Assembly: GCF_902729425.1 (NCBI RefSeq)
Contig: NZ_CACVCH010000054.1
Location: 1-64,000, forward strand
DNA length: 64,000 bases
Source: Magnetospirillum sp. SS-4
GTDB lineage: Bacteria; Pseudomonadota; Alphaproteobacteria; Rhodospirillales; Magnetospirillaceae
Reading direction: 5' to 3'
Each line of letters starts with the position of its first letter. The stretch's first letter is position 1. This document shows, one piece after another, positions 44,237 to 52,739 of this stretch. The notes under the pieces were generated by a model that was not told the DNA's origin, made no database searches, and saw nothing but the letters and a program-made list of their open reading frames with translations. Both the position numbers and the translations under genes were made by a program.

Positions 44237-45378
44237 TACCCCGTCTACGCCACGACCCGAAATTCGGCAGGGTTTATGACGCGAAAGTTGTCGGTTACGC
44301 TATCGCGAAGGGTGTTCCATTGGGCCGGGACTTCATCACGCAGGAAGCCAAGGACAGCTTGGCAGAAGCCCCGGTATGTCGCGTAGCATTGGTTGTGGGT
44401 GATGGCCTTGTGCATCGCGCCCCATAATCGCTCGATCGGTTTAAGATGCGGGCAATAGGTGGGGACGAAGTGCAGAACAATGCGGCGCCCCGGCTGTTTG
44501 AGCCATTCCCGCACCATCTTGGCGTGATGATAGGGGGCGTTGTCGAGGAAGACATGGATCCGCCGCATCGCTGGGTACATGGCCTCGATGCTGATCAGCA
44601 GTGCGATAGTGCTGACAGCATGGACGGTTAGCATGTCGATCATGCGGGTCTGGCCGGTCTCAAGATCGACAGCGCCGTGGATGTTGAGAAGGTCGCGTCC
44701 ACTGGTCTGCTCGACGGCGAGCTTGACCTCCTTGGGCGCCCAGCAGCCGATCAAGCGGACACCATGGGCCGGGTGGACTACATCGACAAAGAGGACCGCC
44801 TCGTTGGCGTCGAGCGAGTTCAGCAGCGCCTCATAGGCGGCGATATAGACCGCTTGCTTGGCTGGCGAAAGCTTGCGCGAGATCGTCTGCGGCTTGCGGT
44901 GCTCCAACCCCAGGCGGTTCAGTAGCTTGATCAGGCCGCCACGGGTCTCGTAAACGATGCCGAAGGTTTTCTCGATCCAGGCGCCGATCACCCGAGCCGA
45001 ATGCGGCAAGGTCTCGGTGACCCACGCCTTCAACTCATCCATTCGTGCCACGGTCAACTGGCCGACGCTGCCACCGCCTTTGAAGTCCGAGATCCCCTTC
45101 ACCCCGGTCTGATCGAACTCCCTGGGCCAGGTCCGCACCGTGTCGTCTTCGAGCAGCAGAAACTCGGCCACTTCTTCGCAACTCTTCCCGCGGCCCAGCA
45201 TCACCAGCGCGTTTGCCTGCCGCGCAACCCGGTGCTCTACCTTGGGCAGCCGCGCCAGGATCGTCAGGTCTCGCCGTTGCTCAGGGGGCAGGAAGTTGCC
45301 TTGGATCATTACGCCGATTTGAATCCTTCACGGATCAACACGCAAGCGCCTTTTCGGAACCTGACAGAGTCGGAGTAT
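44237..45378 (-). mobile_element. IS630-family element
   Basis: About 1.14 kb around an intact transposase. Ends are related inverted sequences: left TATACCCCGTCT at 44235, right (minus strand) TATACTCCGACT from 45379. The flanking TA agrees with IS630 insertion at TA. Exact ends are uncertain by a few bases. It sits exactly between the glycan cluster and the truncated prophage. Confidence 0.75.
44245..45309 (-). CDS. IS630-family transposase
   Basis: 354 residues. N-terminal HTH regions (KSCEEVAEFLLLEDDTV, and TRGGLIKLLNRLGL). DDE_3 core: VLFVDVVHPAHGVR (first Asp), HVFLDNAPYHHAK (second Asp) and YCPHLKPIERLW (final Glu). The ATG at 45309 begins MIQGNFLPPEQRR. The gene appears complete. IS630 moves as a single-gene element. 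Confidence 0.9.
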   Translation of the reverse strand: MIQGNFLPPEQRRDLTILARLPKVEHRVARQANALVMLGRGKSCEEVAEFLLLEDDTVRTWPREFDQTGVKGISDFKGGGSVGQLTVARMDELKAWVTETLPHSARVIGAWIEKTFGIVYETRGGLIKLLNRLGLEHRKPQTISRKLSPAKQAVYIAAYEALLNSLDANEAVLFVDVVHPAHGVRLIGCWAPKEVKLAVEQTSGRDLLNIHGAVDLETGQTRMIDMLTVHAVSTIALLISIEAMYPAMRRIHVFLDNAPYHHAKMVREWLKQPGRRIVLHFVPTYCPHLKPIERLWGAMHKAITHNQCYATYRGFCQAVLGFLRDEVPAQWNTLRDSVTDNFRVINPAEFRVVA

Positions 45379-45544
45379 ACTGCAAAGTTTCCCGCACGTC
45401 ATCATGCCGCGTGTGACACATGCCGCGTGTGCACACCAGCAGTTCTCAGTATGGCCGGTCGGGTGAGGGTTTAGGGTTGAGTGGGTCGCGGAGTGCGGGG
45501 TTGAGCGGTCAGGCGGTCTGTGGGGGGGGACTCCTGAGGTGATG

Positions 45545-45672
45545 GTTCGCATGCGCCAGCCACGCGACCGGGCGGCCTCGTACACCGCCGTGGTCAGGGG
45601 ACGGACGAACACCCGCACGCCATGGGTCAGGTCGAGCCAGTAGGGTTCCTTCGGCAGGGAAAGTCTGATCAT
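45545..45672 (-). pseudogene. Phage tail-region gene, 5' fragment
   Basis: Starts MIRLSLPKEPYWLDL and continues VRVFVRPLTTAVYEAARSRG, then turns into sequence without coding character. It lies 2 bases after the tail tube gene, where a tail assembly chaperone-like gene is usual. The ORF extends to 45328 only by reading across the IS630 boundary. It marks the deletion point of the prophage. Confidence 0.6.
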
Positions 45673-45674
45673 GG

Positions 45675-46634
45675 TCAGTATCCCGCCACGTCGTTGACCA
45701 GGGTGACGCGGAGCAGATACCCCGCCACCGGATCACGGGCCGCCCGCCAGTCGTAGCTGGCCTGGATGCCGCCGGGGCCTTTGATCTCCTGCTTTTTCTT
45801 TGGCAGAAAGACGCGGGGCAGATGGAAGGTCAGCGCGAAGGGCGAGCCGGGAATGGTGAAGCCGTATTCCATCGCCACCGGGCTTTCGGCGGCAATGGCC
45901 GAGGTCAGCGTGGTGTCGGTGCCGAAGCGGATATCCACCGAGCCTTCGGCGGTGGCCTCGGTTTCGTCCACGCCGTCGATCAACCCGTCGGCCCGAATGG
46001 TCTCCACCCGCTCCAGATTGTTGGAGAAGGACAGCTTACCGCCGGTGACGTTGGCGAGTTGGCCACCGCCGACCCGGATGGTGCCGCTGCCCTGGCTGAA
46101 CCGCTTCAGGGCGAAGCTGGTCGGGCTGGCATCGATAGTGGTGGTTGCTTCGGTCTCGCCCTGGGCAATCACCGACAAGGTGGCGTTGGCTGCGCCGCTG
46201 CGGGCCATGTCGAAGGACAGCTTGTCCAGCTTGGCCCCGCCATGGCGGAAGAATTTCGGCACCGCCAGTTGGGCATGACCGATCTCGATGGCGAGGCTGG
46301 GCAGCGTGCCGCCCGAGGTGAAGACATGGTCGAAGCTACCGTCACCATTATCAGCGGTAGCGGGTGCCCCAAACAAGCCCTTCAGCCAGAAGCCGAGCGC
46401 CCGCACATCCAGCGGCACGCCGATATCGCCCTCGTCCTTGATCGCTTCATAGAACGGATCCTGGGCGTCGCGGCCCTGGCCCAGCAGCGGGTCGTAGCCC
46501 AGCTGCCGCTCGGCCCCCAGGCTGGAGTCCTTGAACGACAGCCGCCCATAGCCGTCGGCAGGCGGGGTGCCGTAAGCCGTCTCGAAGGCGGCCAGCAGGA
46601 CACAGTCGGCACCGTAGGCCCGAGTTTTCGCCAT
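45675..46634 (-). CDS. Phage tail tube protein
   Basis: 319 residues beginning MAKTRAYGADCVLLAAFE, with LSFKDSSLGAERQLGYDP, DNGDGSFDHVFTSGGTLPS and many beta strands, typical of Phage_tube-type major tail proteins of siphoviruses. Position after the tail terminator-like gene agrees. It forms the inner tube of a long tail; with later tail genes missing it cannot assemble a phage alone. Confidence 0.8.
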   Translation of the reverse strand: MAKTRAYGADCVLLAAFETAYGTPPADGYGRLSFKDSSLGAERQLGYDPLLGQGRDAQDPFYEAIKDEGDIGVPLDVRALGFWLKGLFGAPATADNGDGSFDHVFTSGGTLPSLAIEIGHAQLAVPKFFRHGGAKLDKLSFDMARSGAANATLSVIAQGETEATTTIDASPTSFALKRFSQGSGTIRVGGGQLANVTGGKLSFSNNLERVETIRADGLIDGVDETEATAEGSVDIRFGTDTTLTSAIAAESPVAMEYGFTIPGSPFALTFHLPRVFLPKKKQEIKGPGGIQASYDWRAARDPVAGYLLRVTLVNDVAGY

Positions 46635-46661
46635 GGAACGAGTCCTTATATGTGGAAGTGG

Positions 46662-47090
46662 TTAACCGAGAGGGTCGGCGCTGCTGTATTGGATGGTGAC
46701 CGGCACGGTGGCACCACATAAGGCGGCGGCACCGTCAATGGCGAGGCCAGAGGTCTTGGGCGCGCCCCAATCTAACCATTCCGCCAGACCACCGAAGGAA
46801 CGGTCGGCGGCCAAGGCCGTGCCGACAGCCATCAGCAAGGTATCCAATGCGGCACTGTCGTCGTCCCGACCGCGCTGGATGATCACCTCGATCTCGGTCT
46901 GGTGTTCCCAGAGATAGGTGACGGGCGACAGCACCACCTCGGGGTCGCCGGGATCGCCGTCGCGCAGGATGATCAGGCCACCCATGGGGACCGTTTCCGG
47001 CAACGGCGCTTCCCGCTTGGCCGTGGCGCCGGGCACCGTTTCCAACCGCGTCAGCAGAGCCGACAGAATTTGCTCACGGATGCTGGGCAT
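46662..47090 (-). CDS. Phage tail terminator-like protein
   Basis: 142 residues, start MPSIREQILSALLTRLETV. Features are a REPLPET-like turn, VEVIIQRGRDDDSAALDTLL and a C-terminal strand PVTIQYSSAD. The size, the helix-then-strands layout and the place just before the tail tube gene fit lambda gpU-type terminators (often labelled acyl-CoA transferase in phage annotations). Assignment rests mostly on order and shape. Confidence 0.6.
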   Translation of the reverse strand: MPSIREQILSALLTRLETVPGATAKREAPLPETVPMGGLIILRDGDPGDPEVVLSPVTYLWEHQTEIEVIIQRGRDDDSAALDTLLMAVGTALAADRSFGGLAEWLDWGAPKTSGLAIDGAAALCGATVPVTIQYSSADPLG

Positions 47091-47135
47091 GCTTTCCCGA
47101 CCTCGAATAACTGCTCATGCGGCGAATAGCTCAAA

Positions 47136-47215
47136 ATTCTCCGCAACATGTGCGGTGAATTGCGTTGCTGCCTGCAGCGAATGACGGCATATTCTCCGTA
47201 ACTTCTGCGGAGAAT
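47136..47215 (+). promoter_or_regulatory. Two copies of a 25-bp palindromic operator before fic
   Basis: Site 1 (47136-47160) and site 2 (47191-47215) both read ATTCTCCG, AAC, T, GCGG, GAAT at the same places and agree at 21 of 25 positions; each is a near-perfect inverted repeat. Centre-to-centre distance is 55 bp. Site 2, extended to 13-bp perfect arms (47186-47198 and 47208-47220), touches the GTG start. This is the layout of an autoregulated toxin-type gene with two dimer-binding sites. Confidence 0.75.
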
Positions 47216-47220
47216 ATGCC

Positions 47221-48354
47221 GTGTACATCTGGAGAGAAGACGACTGGCCCCAATTCCGCTGGGATGCCCAAGCGTTGCTGATGCCCCTGGCGGAAGCCCG
47301 CCACAAGCAGGGGCATCTGCTCGGCCAAATGCAGCGTCTTGGCTTCGATCTTAAGTGCGAGGCGGAACTCCGGGCTACCACCGAAGACGTGATCAAGACC
47401 TCGGAGATCGAGGGAGAACGGCTGGATATGGCCAGCGTCCGCTCTTCGGTAGCCCGGCGTTTAGGGCTGCCGGACGGCAGCGTGCTGCCCCCGGATCGCA
47501 AAATCGACGGCATCGTCGAGATGATGCTCGATGCCCTGCGCAATCACGCAATCCCCCTGGCTCAGCAACGCCTCTTCGGGTGGCATGCCGCGCTCTTCCC
47601 GACCGGGTGGTCCGGGCTGCACAAGATCACCATTGGCGACTGGCGCACCGATAGTGCCGGCCCCATGCAGGTGGTGTCCGGCCCGATTGAACGCCCCAAG
47701 GTCCATTATGAAGCCCCACCAGCCGAGCAGGTCGGGAGCGAAATCGAGCAATTTCTGGCATGGTTCAACCAGCCCCCGGCCATGGACGGCCTGCTGCGCA
47801 GCGCCGTCGCCCATCTGTGGTTCGTGACGATCCACCCGTTCGACGACGGCAATGGCCGCATTGCCCGCACCATCGCCGATCTCGCCCTGGCCCAGATGGA
47901 GGGCACTGGCCAGCGCTTCTACAGCATGTCGGCGCAGATCCAGCGGGAACGCAGCCATTACTACGAAATCCTGGAGCGGACCCAGCGCGGCAGCCTCGAT
48001 ATCACCGCGTGGCTGTCCTGGTTCATCCAATGCTATGGCCGGGCGATCGATGCCGCCGAAGTGGCGGCCCAGGGCGTGCTGGGCAAAGCCGAGTTCTGGC
48101 GGCGCTTCACCTCCGAACCGATGTCGGCCCGGCAGAAGGCCGTCCTCAATCGCTTCATGGACGGATTCGAGGGCAACCTTTCCGCCAAGAAATGGGCTGC
48201 CATCGGCAAATGCTCGGTCGACACCGCCCAACGTGACATCAATGACCTGCTGGAACGGGGCATTCTGGTCCGCAATCCGGGCGGCAGCAAACGCACCAGC
48301 TATAGCGTGGCCGGGATGCCGCCGGTTACGGACCCTAATTCCGCCAATTTCTGA
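47221..48354 (+). CDS. fic: Fic-domain AMPylase-type protein with N-terminal inhibitory helix
   Basis: 377 residues, GTG start. N-terminal DUF4172-like region; inhibitory helix motif TSEIEG (residues about 60-65, the S/T-x-x-x-E-G form); Fic active site HPFDDGNGRIAR (about 204-215) with catalytic His. The C-terminal wing (KWAAIGKCSVDTAQRDINDLLERGILV) looks like a winged helix. Fic proteins transfer AMP from ATP to target proteins and can be self-inhibited. On the plus strand, against the phage genes, with its own operator, it is a moron. Its 3' end overlaps the convergent gene by 20 bases. Confidence 0.9.
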   Translation: MYIWREDDWPQFRWDAQALLMPLAEARHKQGHLLGQMQRLGFDLKCEAELRATTEDVIKTSEIEGERLDMASVRSSVARRLGLPDGSVLPPDRKIDGIVEMMLDALRNHAIPLAQQRLFGWHAALFPTGWSGLHKITIGDWRTDSAGPMQVVSGPIERPKVHYEAPPAEQVGSEIEQFLAWFNQPPAMDGLLRSAVAHLWFVTIHPFDDGNGRIARTIADLALAQMEGTGQRFYSMSAQIQRERSHYYEILERTQRGSLDITAWLSWFIQCYGRAIDAAEVAAQGVLGKAEFWRRFTSEPMSARQKAVLNRFMDGFEGNLSAKKWAAIGKCSVDTAQRDINDLLERGILVRNPGGSKRTSYSVAGMPPVTDPNSANF

Positions 48355-48973
48355 CGATCAGCTCCGGCAGCGCCGAAGCCCACCGCTCGGCGACGCCGTC
48401 CACGTCGAGGCGCTTCTTCAAGGAGACCTGCGGCACCAGGATGAACATCACCACACTGATCATCCCACGCCCGGAGCGGAGCGCTGAGGCGCTGCCCTTG
48501 GCGAAGCCTCCCCGCTTGCCGGTGCGGGCCCGCATGTTCTCGGCCACCAGCAGCGAGGGGGCCCCACGGCGATAGATGAAGCGCAGGCGGCTGCCGTGCA
48601 TCTGTTCCCATAGGCCCGGCGTCATGCGCTTGCCTCGGGCACCGGTGCCGGCGGCAGGCGTGGGAATCGCCAACCAGAAGCCGTGCTTGGATTTGATCAC
48701 CGCGCCCTGGTCAAAGGCGCGGATGATGGTGGGAGCCCTGGTGAAGACGAAGCCCGCTGCCTTGATGCTTTTGCGCCCCTTGGGATAAAGCTCGGCCCGC
48801 CAAGTGTTGGCGAGGCGCTGGCCCATGCCGGCCTCGGTAACCTGGCGGCGAAGATCGGCCTTCAGCCCGTCGGCGGCCTGGCGCATGGCGGCGGTGACCG
48901 CATCCTCGGCTTCCTTGACCTCCTCGGCCATGATCTTGCGCAGATCGCCCGTGATGGCCGCCGCCAATTTCAT
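48335..48973 (-). CDS. Phage DUF6441 family protein
   Basis: 212 residues. Starts MKLAAAITGDLRKIM; has RLANTWRAELYPKGRKSI, AAGFVFTRAPTIIRAFDQGAVIKSK in pieces, and a C-terminal VPQVSLKKRLDVDGVAERW. These are features of DUF6441 proteins found between head-completion and tail genes; lambda gpZ-like tail-joining function is likely. The start overlaps the stop of the next upstream gene by 4 bases. Confidence 0.7.
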   Translation of the reverse strand: MKLAAAITGDLRKIMAEEVKEAEDAVTAAMRQAADGLKADLRRQVTEAGMGQRLANTWRAELYPKGRKSIKAAGFVFTRAPTIIRAFDQGAVIKSKHGFWLAIPTPAAGTGARGKRMTPGLWEQMHGSRLRFIYRRGAPSLLVAENMRARTGKRGGFAKGSASALRSGRGMISVVMFILVPQVSLKKRLDVDGVAERWASALPELIVRNWRN

Positions 48974-49266
48974 GCCGGTCTCGTGTCCAAGGTCCAGATC
49001 AGCCGCTCGGCATCCAGGCGGGGTTCACCCTGGACGACAAAACTGTCGCCGTCATGGACGATCACATCCCCCGCCTGGGGTGCCGGAACCGCTCGTCGCC
49101 GAATCTCAAACACCGCCGTCCCCGTGTGGACGGTGATGTCGGAGAACTCGATGTCGCGGTCGGGCCGCCGCACCAGGGCACGAATGGACCGGCCCTGGTA
49201 GCTGACGGTGACGGCCATGTTTGGATCGGCGAACAGGTCGTCGAAGGCGTCGGCGAAGGCGGTCAC
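48970..49266 (-). CDS. Phage head-tail joining protein, start near an IS110 insertion
   Basis: 98 residues from the GTG at 49266: M/VTAFADAFDDLFADPN, VTVSYQGRSIRALV, FEIRRRAVPAPQAGDVIV and a final LIWTLDTRPA. Size and strands fit small head-tail attachment proteins (lambda gpFII-like). The frame runs on to 49362 into IS110 sequence, so the GTG may be the native start or a few residues may have been lost. The insertion also separates the gene from its promoter and from the capsid gene. Confidence 0.62.
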   Translation of the reverse strand: MTAFADAFDDLFADPNMAVTVSYQGRSIRALVRRPDRDIEFSDITVHTGTAVFEIRRRAVPAPQAGDVIVHDGDSFVVQGEPRLDAERLIWTLDTRPA

Positions 49267-49269
49267 GAT

Positions 49270-50950
49270 CAGTTGCCCGAGAACAGATGGTATGGGGCGA
49301 TCAGCGACGGGCCTGCAGTATCGTCGCAGGACAAGGCCGAATGACGGAGCGCCCCGATGCACAATGCAAATGACTTAAGCATGTCCCTTACCGCCTTTGA
49401 GCAAGATTGCACGTTGATTGCGGTTATCGAAATGAGCTTGTCGACGTGGCTGGTTGGGGCCATCGTGCCCGGCGTCGGTCGACATCCGCTGAAGAAACTG
49501 GGCGCCGACCAAGAAGCACTGCTGGCTTTGCTCTACCGGTGGCGAGATGAGGCGATGAAGAGCGGCCGCACCATTACCCGGATTGCCGTCGCATTTGAGT
49601 CCGGCCGTGATGGCTTTTGGTTGGCGCGTTGGTTACGGAACCGTGGCATTGAGGCATATGTCATCCACGCATCCAGTGTCGCCGTGTCCCGCGAACATCG
49701 CCGTGCAAAAACAGATCGCCTCGACACGGATATGCTGAAACGTGCGTTTTTGGGCTGGCTACGCGGGGAACGGAACCACTGCAAGATGGTGGCGATCCCC
49801 ACGGTATCGGAAGAAGACGCCAGGCGACCGATCCGAGAACGTGATGCATTGATCGGTGAGCGCATACGAATCGTCAATCGGATGAAGGCAACGTTGATTC
49901 GCCTCGGTATCCGCAACTTCAACCCCAAGCTGAAAGGGGCACCGGCCCGATTGGCATCTGTACGAACTCCTGAAGGAATGCCAATCCCCGTGAACACCGA
50001 GGCCGAACTGCGCCGCGATATGACTCGTCTGCGTCTTGTTTGTGATCACATCAAGGAAATCGAGTTGGCCCGCCTGAAGCGCCTCGAGCAGGCTCCGCAC
50101 GATACCTCCAACACCATGGTGCTCCTGCTGGCACGGGTGATTGGGGTCGGTGTTGAGACTGCCGACATGTTGGTGCAGGAAATTCTATCTCGAAAATTGC
50201 GGGACCGGCGAGCTGTAGCCCGATACGCTGGTCTCACCGGCTCCCCGGATGAAAGTGGAGCCAAACGTCGTGAAAAAGGGCTTGCCCGTTCCGGCAATGC
50301 CCGTGTCCGACGCGGAATGATCCAACTGGCGTGGCGATTTCTGCTGTTTCAGCCGAGTAGTGCGCTGGCCTTGTGGTACCGGAAACGCACCACCGAAGCG
50401 AGTAACACCCGCAAGCCTATGATCGTGGCGCTGGCTCGCAAACTGCTCATCGCCCTATGGCAATTCGTGACTGTCGGCATCGAACCTGAAGGAATCCTTC
50501 TGCGCGCCCCCACGTAGCATTTACGATTTTTGGTCTTGGCACTTCGTCCCCAACACCTGACGGAGTGCTGATAGCGATCCGAGGCGGCGGTGTTCCGCGT
50601 GCGCTTATGGCCTTTGTGCCGGAGAACAGAATGGAGCCGCCTCCTCGGAACCACGTCGCCGATGCGTATGGTTGCATCATGGTCCGGGCTTATCGCAAGC
50701 CCGCCGAATACAAGGCTGTAGCGCGATTTATCGCGCCCGATGACGGGTTCCCCTCGGATCGTATGTTGGTGCATTTGGCCCTGCCGCAACTGGCGGGTGG
50801 ACTGGGAATGCTCCGCGTCAAGGCTCGCGCTCACGCGCGCCCGCTTCGCGGCGAATGGCCTTGACCCGTGCGCGTTCCCAGTCCGTTTCGCTCACCAGAG
50901 CGTCGGCGCGAGGCGCCGACGCTCGGCAGATCAGAAGGGAACTTGTCTGG
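49270..50950 (+). mobile_element. IS110-family element (ends approximate)
   Basis: An intact IS110 transposase with about 90 bases before it and about 430 bases of non-coding sequence after it, inserted between the phage capsid gene and the head-tail joining gene, which are normally close neighbours. IS110 elements lack clear inverted ends and long non-coding ends are usual, so the borders are inferred from where phage genes stop and resume. Confidence 0.7.
49357..50517 (+). CDS. IS110-family transposase
   Basis: 386 residues. DEDD_Tnp_IS110 N-terminal domain (AVIEMSLSTWLVGAIVPG, then AFESGRDGFWLARWL, and AKTDRLDTDMLKRAFLGWL with the D-x-x-D pair). The C-terminal transposase_20 domain has IGVGVETADMLVQEI, RRAVARYAGLTGSPDESG and ARVRRGMIQLAWR. 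ATG 49357 or ATG 49381 may be the true start. Complete; probably active. Confidence 0.9.
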   Translation: MHNANDLSMSLTAFEQDCTLIAVIEMSLSTWLVGAIVPGVGRHPLKKLGADQEALLALLYRWRDEAMKSGRTITRIAVAFESGRDGFWLARWLRNRGIEAYVIHASSVAVSREHRRAKTDRLDTDMLKRAFLGWLRGERNHCKMVAIPTVSEEDARRPIRERDALIGERIRIVNRMKATLIRLGIRNFNPKLKGAPARLASVRTPEGMPIPVNTEAELRRDMTRLRLVCDHIKEIELARLKRLEQAPHDTSNTMVLLLARVIGVGVETADMLVQEILSRKLRDRRAVARYAGLTGSPDESGAKRREKGLARSGNARVRRGMIQLAWRFLLFQPSSALALWYRKRTTEASNTRKPMIVALARKLLIALWQFVTVGIEPEGILLRAPT

Positions 50951-50976
50951 ACACATTACGCTTGACTGAAAAAGCC
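50518..50976. other. Non-coding IS110 3' region with a 12-bp perfect hairpin
   Basis: No convincing gene: a 99-residue ORF (50565-50864) has no family features. GAGCGTCGGCGC (50898-50909) and GCGCCGACGCTC (50913-50924) form a 12-bp stem with GAG loop, about 50 bases from the capsid stop codon. It resembles a REP-type palindrome or a rho-independent stem without U-run. IS110 members often insert at REP-like sites, so it may belong to the target or be the phage capsid terminator. Confidence 0.5.
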
Positions 50977-51990
50977 TCATACAAGGCGCACCGCCAGACG
51001 CGGGCGCTTGTTGACCGGCAGGATGGAGGCTTCGGTCTTGACATCGATGGCGCTGCCGTCCTGACGGGCAAGCTGCCGGGCGTACATGGGCACGCCCAGG
51101 GTGTTGACCGTCTCGATCAAATTGGCCGGGGCGCCATAGGTGACGAAGGTGTCCATGGTACCCAGCGGGAAGGCGATGCCTTCGCCCGCCGGGATCAGGG
51201 TTTCGGTCTGGCCGGTGGAAAGGGTGACGGTGGCGCTGTATTCCTCGAACACCATGCCGGCGAAGGGGAAGCGGCGGCGCACGTCTTCCCGCAGCGGCTG
51301 GGCGCCGGCCGACGAGAAGAACTGGTAGGCCGTCTCGACCTTGGCATGGCTGATCAGCTTGTCGAAGAACTCCGGGCTGACCAGGGCCAGCACGCTGGTC
51401 ATGGTCTCGCCCTTGAGCTCGGTCTCCACCTTGCGCAGCACATCGCGGATCTTGCCCTGGACGTTGGTGGTGGCGGTGCCGAGGGTGAAATCCACCTGCT
51501 GACGGGTGAGGGCGAACTCGCTGAAGTAGTCGTACAGGGTGGATCCGGAGCCGTCGCGGATGATGCCGCGGAGCGCATGGACCTCCATGAATTCACGGGT
51601 TTGGGCGTGCTTGGAGCGCATGCGGGTCAGTTTGCGCTCCATCACGGTGGCCAGCGGATCGGCGGCGTCGGCGACGCCGAAGCCACGCACGCCCTGGACG
51701 TCCTGCGGCGTGATGGAATCGTCGTGAGGGATCCACGGCACCGTGAAGGACCGCATGGACCGGGCATCGCGGTTGGCGACGGTGGCCGGACCACCCAGCG
51801 GCACGGTGGGCAACAGGTTGAGGACGCCCTCGGCCTGCTCGATGATGACGCTGCGCTGGGTCACGCCCTCGAAGCGGAACAGCCCCATCTGACCGAGCCG
51901 GGTGTAGAGGTTGGGCAGGATGTTGATGGCCTGGGTCATCTCGGCGAGCGAGTAGCCGCCCACGTCGAAGGGATTGATGATCTGGGTCAT
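50977..51990 (-). CDS. Phage major capsid protein (lambda gpE family)
   Basis: 337 residues, typical for gpE-type HK97-fold capsids. N-terminus FDVGGYSLAEMTQAINILPN; then LLPTVPLGGPATV, SFTVPWIPHDDSITPQDVQG, and C-terminal MFVEE-like MVFEEYSATV and GEGIAFPLGTMDTFVTYGAP. These are standard in this family. It lies directly after the decoration protein gene, as in lambda. Confidence 0.92.
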   Translation of the reverse strand: MTQIINPFDVGGYSLAEMTQAINILPNLYTRLGQMGLFRFEGVTQRSVIIEQAEGVLNLLPTVPLGGPATVANRDARSMRSFTVPWIPHDDSITPQDVQGVRGFGVADAADPLATVMERKLTRMRSKHAQTREFMEVHALRGIIRDGSGSTLYDYFSEFALTRQQVDFTLGTATTNVQGKIRDVLRKVETELKGETMTSVLALVSPEFFDKLISHAKVETAYQFFSSAGAQPLREDVRRRFPFAGMVFEEYSATVTLSTGQTETLIPAGEGIAFPLGTMDTFVTYGAPANLIETVNTLGVPMYARQLARQDGSAIDVKTEASILPVNKRPRLAVRLV

Positions 51991-52004
51991 GGGAAAGGCT
52001 CCGA

Positions 52005-52394
52005 TCAGACGGTGGTGCGGGCGACCAGACCCACGGTGGCAAGCTGGGCGATCTTGGCGGTGCGCTCGGCGGCCTGATCAACCGAGGCATCGAACGCCAG
52101 GGCGCCATCGGCCAGGATGACCGGGCCACGGGCGGCGATCAGGCCGGTGATGGCGCCATCGGTGGCATCCGCCGTTTCCAACAGCACGGCGATGGCGGTT
52201 TCCGCGCCTTCATCGCCCACCACCTCGGCGGCGGGGGACAGGCGGTATTCGCCGCTGGCGGTGATGCGGCCCAGCACGGAGCCGAGGGGATAGGACGTGC
52301 CCGCTTTCAGCGTCACGGTCTCGCGGCAATAGCTGGGATTGCACTCGAATTTCAGCAGGTCGCCCAGGGTGGGCGATGCGGTCAGCGTCGGCAT
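52005..52394 (-). CDS. Phage head decoration protein (lambda gpD family)
   Basis: 129 residues. CRETVTLKAGTSYPLGSVLGRI, ETAIAVLLETADATDG and RGPVILADGALAF are conserved in HDPD/gpD proteins, which trimerise on the capsid to stabilise it. The gene lies between protease/scaffold and capsid, with gaps of 12 and 14 bases. Confidence 0.9.
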   Translation of the reverse strand: MPTLTASPTLGDLLKFECNPSYCRETVTLKAGTSYPLGSVLGRITASGEYRLSPAAEVVGDEGAETAIAVLLETADATDGAITGLIAARGPVILADGALAFDASVDQAAERTAKIAQLATVGLVARTTV

Positions 52395-52406
52395 GGTGGC
52401 GGTTCC

Positions 52407-52739
52407 TTACTTGCGGGCGGCGGCTTCACGAGCGCGCCGGACGATGGGGCTTTCGGTGTCGGTTTTGGGAGCCGCTCCCGTCGGGGCGGCGGCCACCACG
52501 TCGGTGGCGTCGGAACGCTCGGCCAACTGATCCAGCACGGTGCGGCGTAGGGCCTCCGGGCGGATGCCCTTGGCCATGGCCTCGGCGGGATCGATGGCCA
52601 CACCGAGGCGGGCGGCCTGGGCGGCGATGGCGCTGATCTCGGAATATTCGGCGCGCAGGCGCTGCTCCAGATCGGCAGTGGGAACTTGCGGCTGCGGCAC
52701 GGCAGCCAGAACGGGGACATCCCCCTGGGGTTCGGACAT
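52407..52739 (-). CDS. Nested scaffold protein (lambda Nu3-like), internal start of the protease gene
   Basis: An ATG at 52739 (MSEPQGDVPVLAAVP) within the protease frame is preceded by AAAGGAAAG at a spacing of 5 bases, a strong ribosome site. It would yield the 110-residue scaffold part: residues predicted helical (LEQRLRAEYSEISAIAAQ) with a charged tail. In lambda the Nu3 scaffold is made the same way from within gene C. The arrangement is seen; the use of the start is inferred. Confidence 0.6.
   Translation of the reverse strand: MSEPQGDVPVLAAVPQPQVPTADLEQRLRAEYSEISAIAAQAARLGVAIDPAEAMAKGIRPEALRRTVLDQLAERSDATDVVAAAPTGAAPKTDTESPIVRRAREAAARK

Noticed and set aside
45316-45340. T-loop-like sequence (GATTTGAATCC) considered as a tRNA end
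   Set aside because: No matching acceptor stem, anticodon arm or CCA; it lies in the IS630 leader. No other tRNA-like folds were noticed in the window.
50565-50864. 99-residue ORF after the IS110 transposase
   Set aside because: Pro/Arg-rich, no family traits, and overlapped by an equally long antisense ORF (50349-50834); best seen as IS110 non-coding end.
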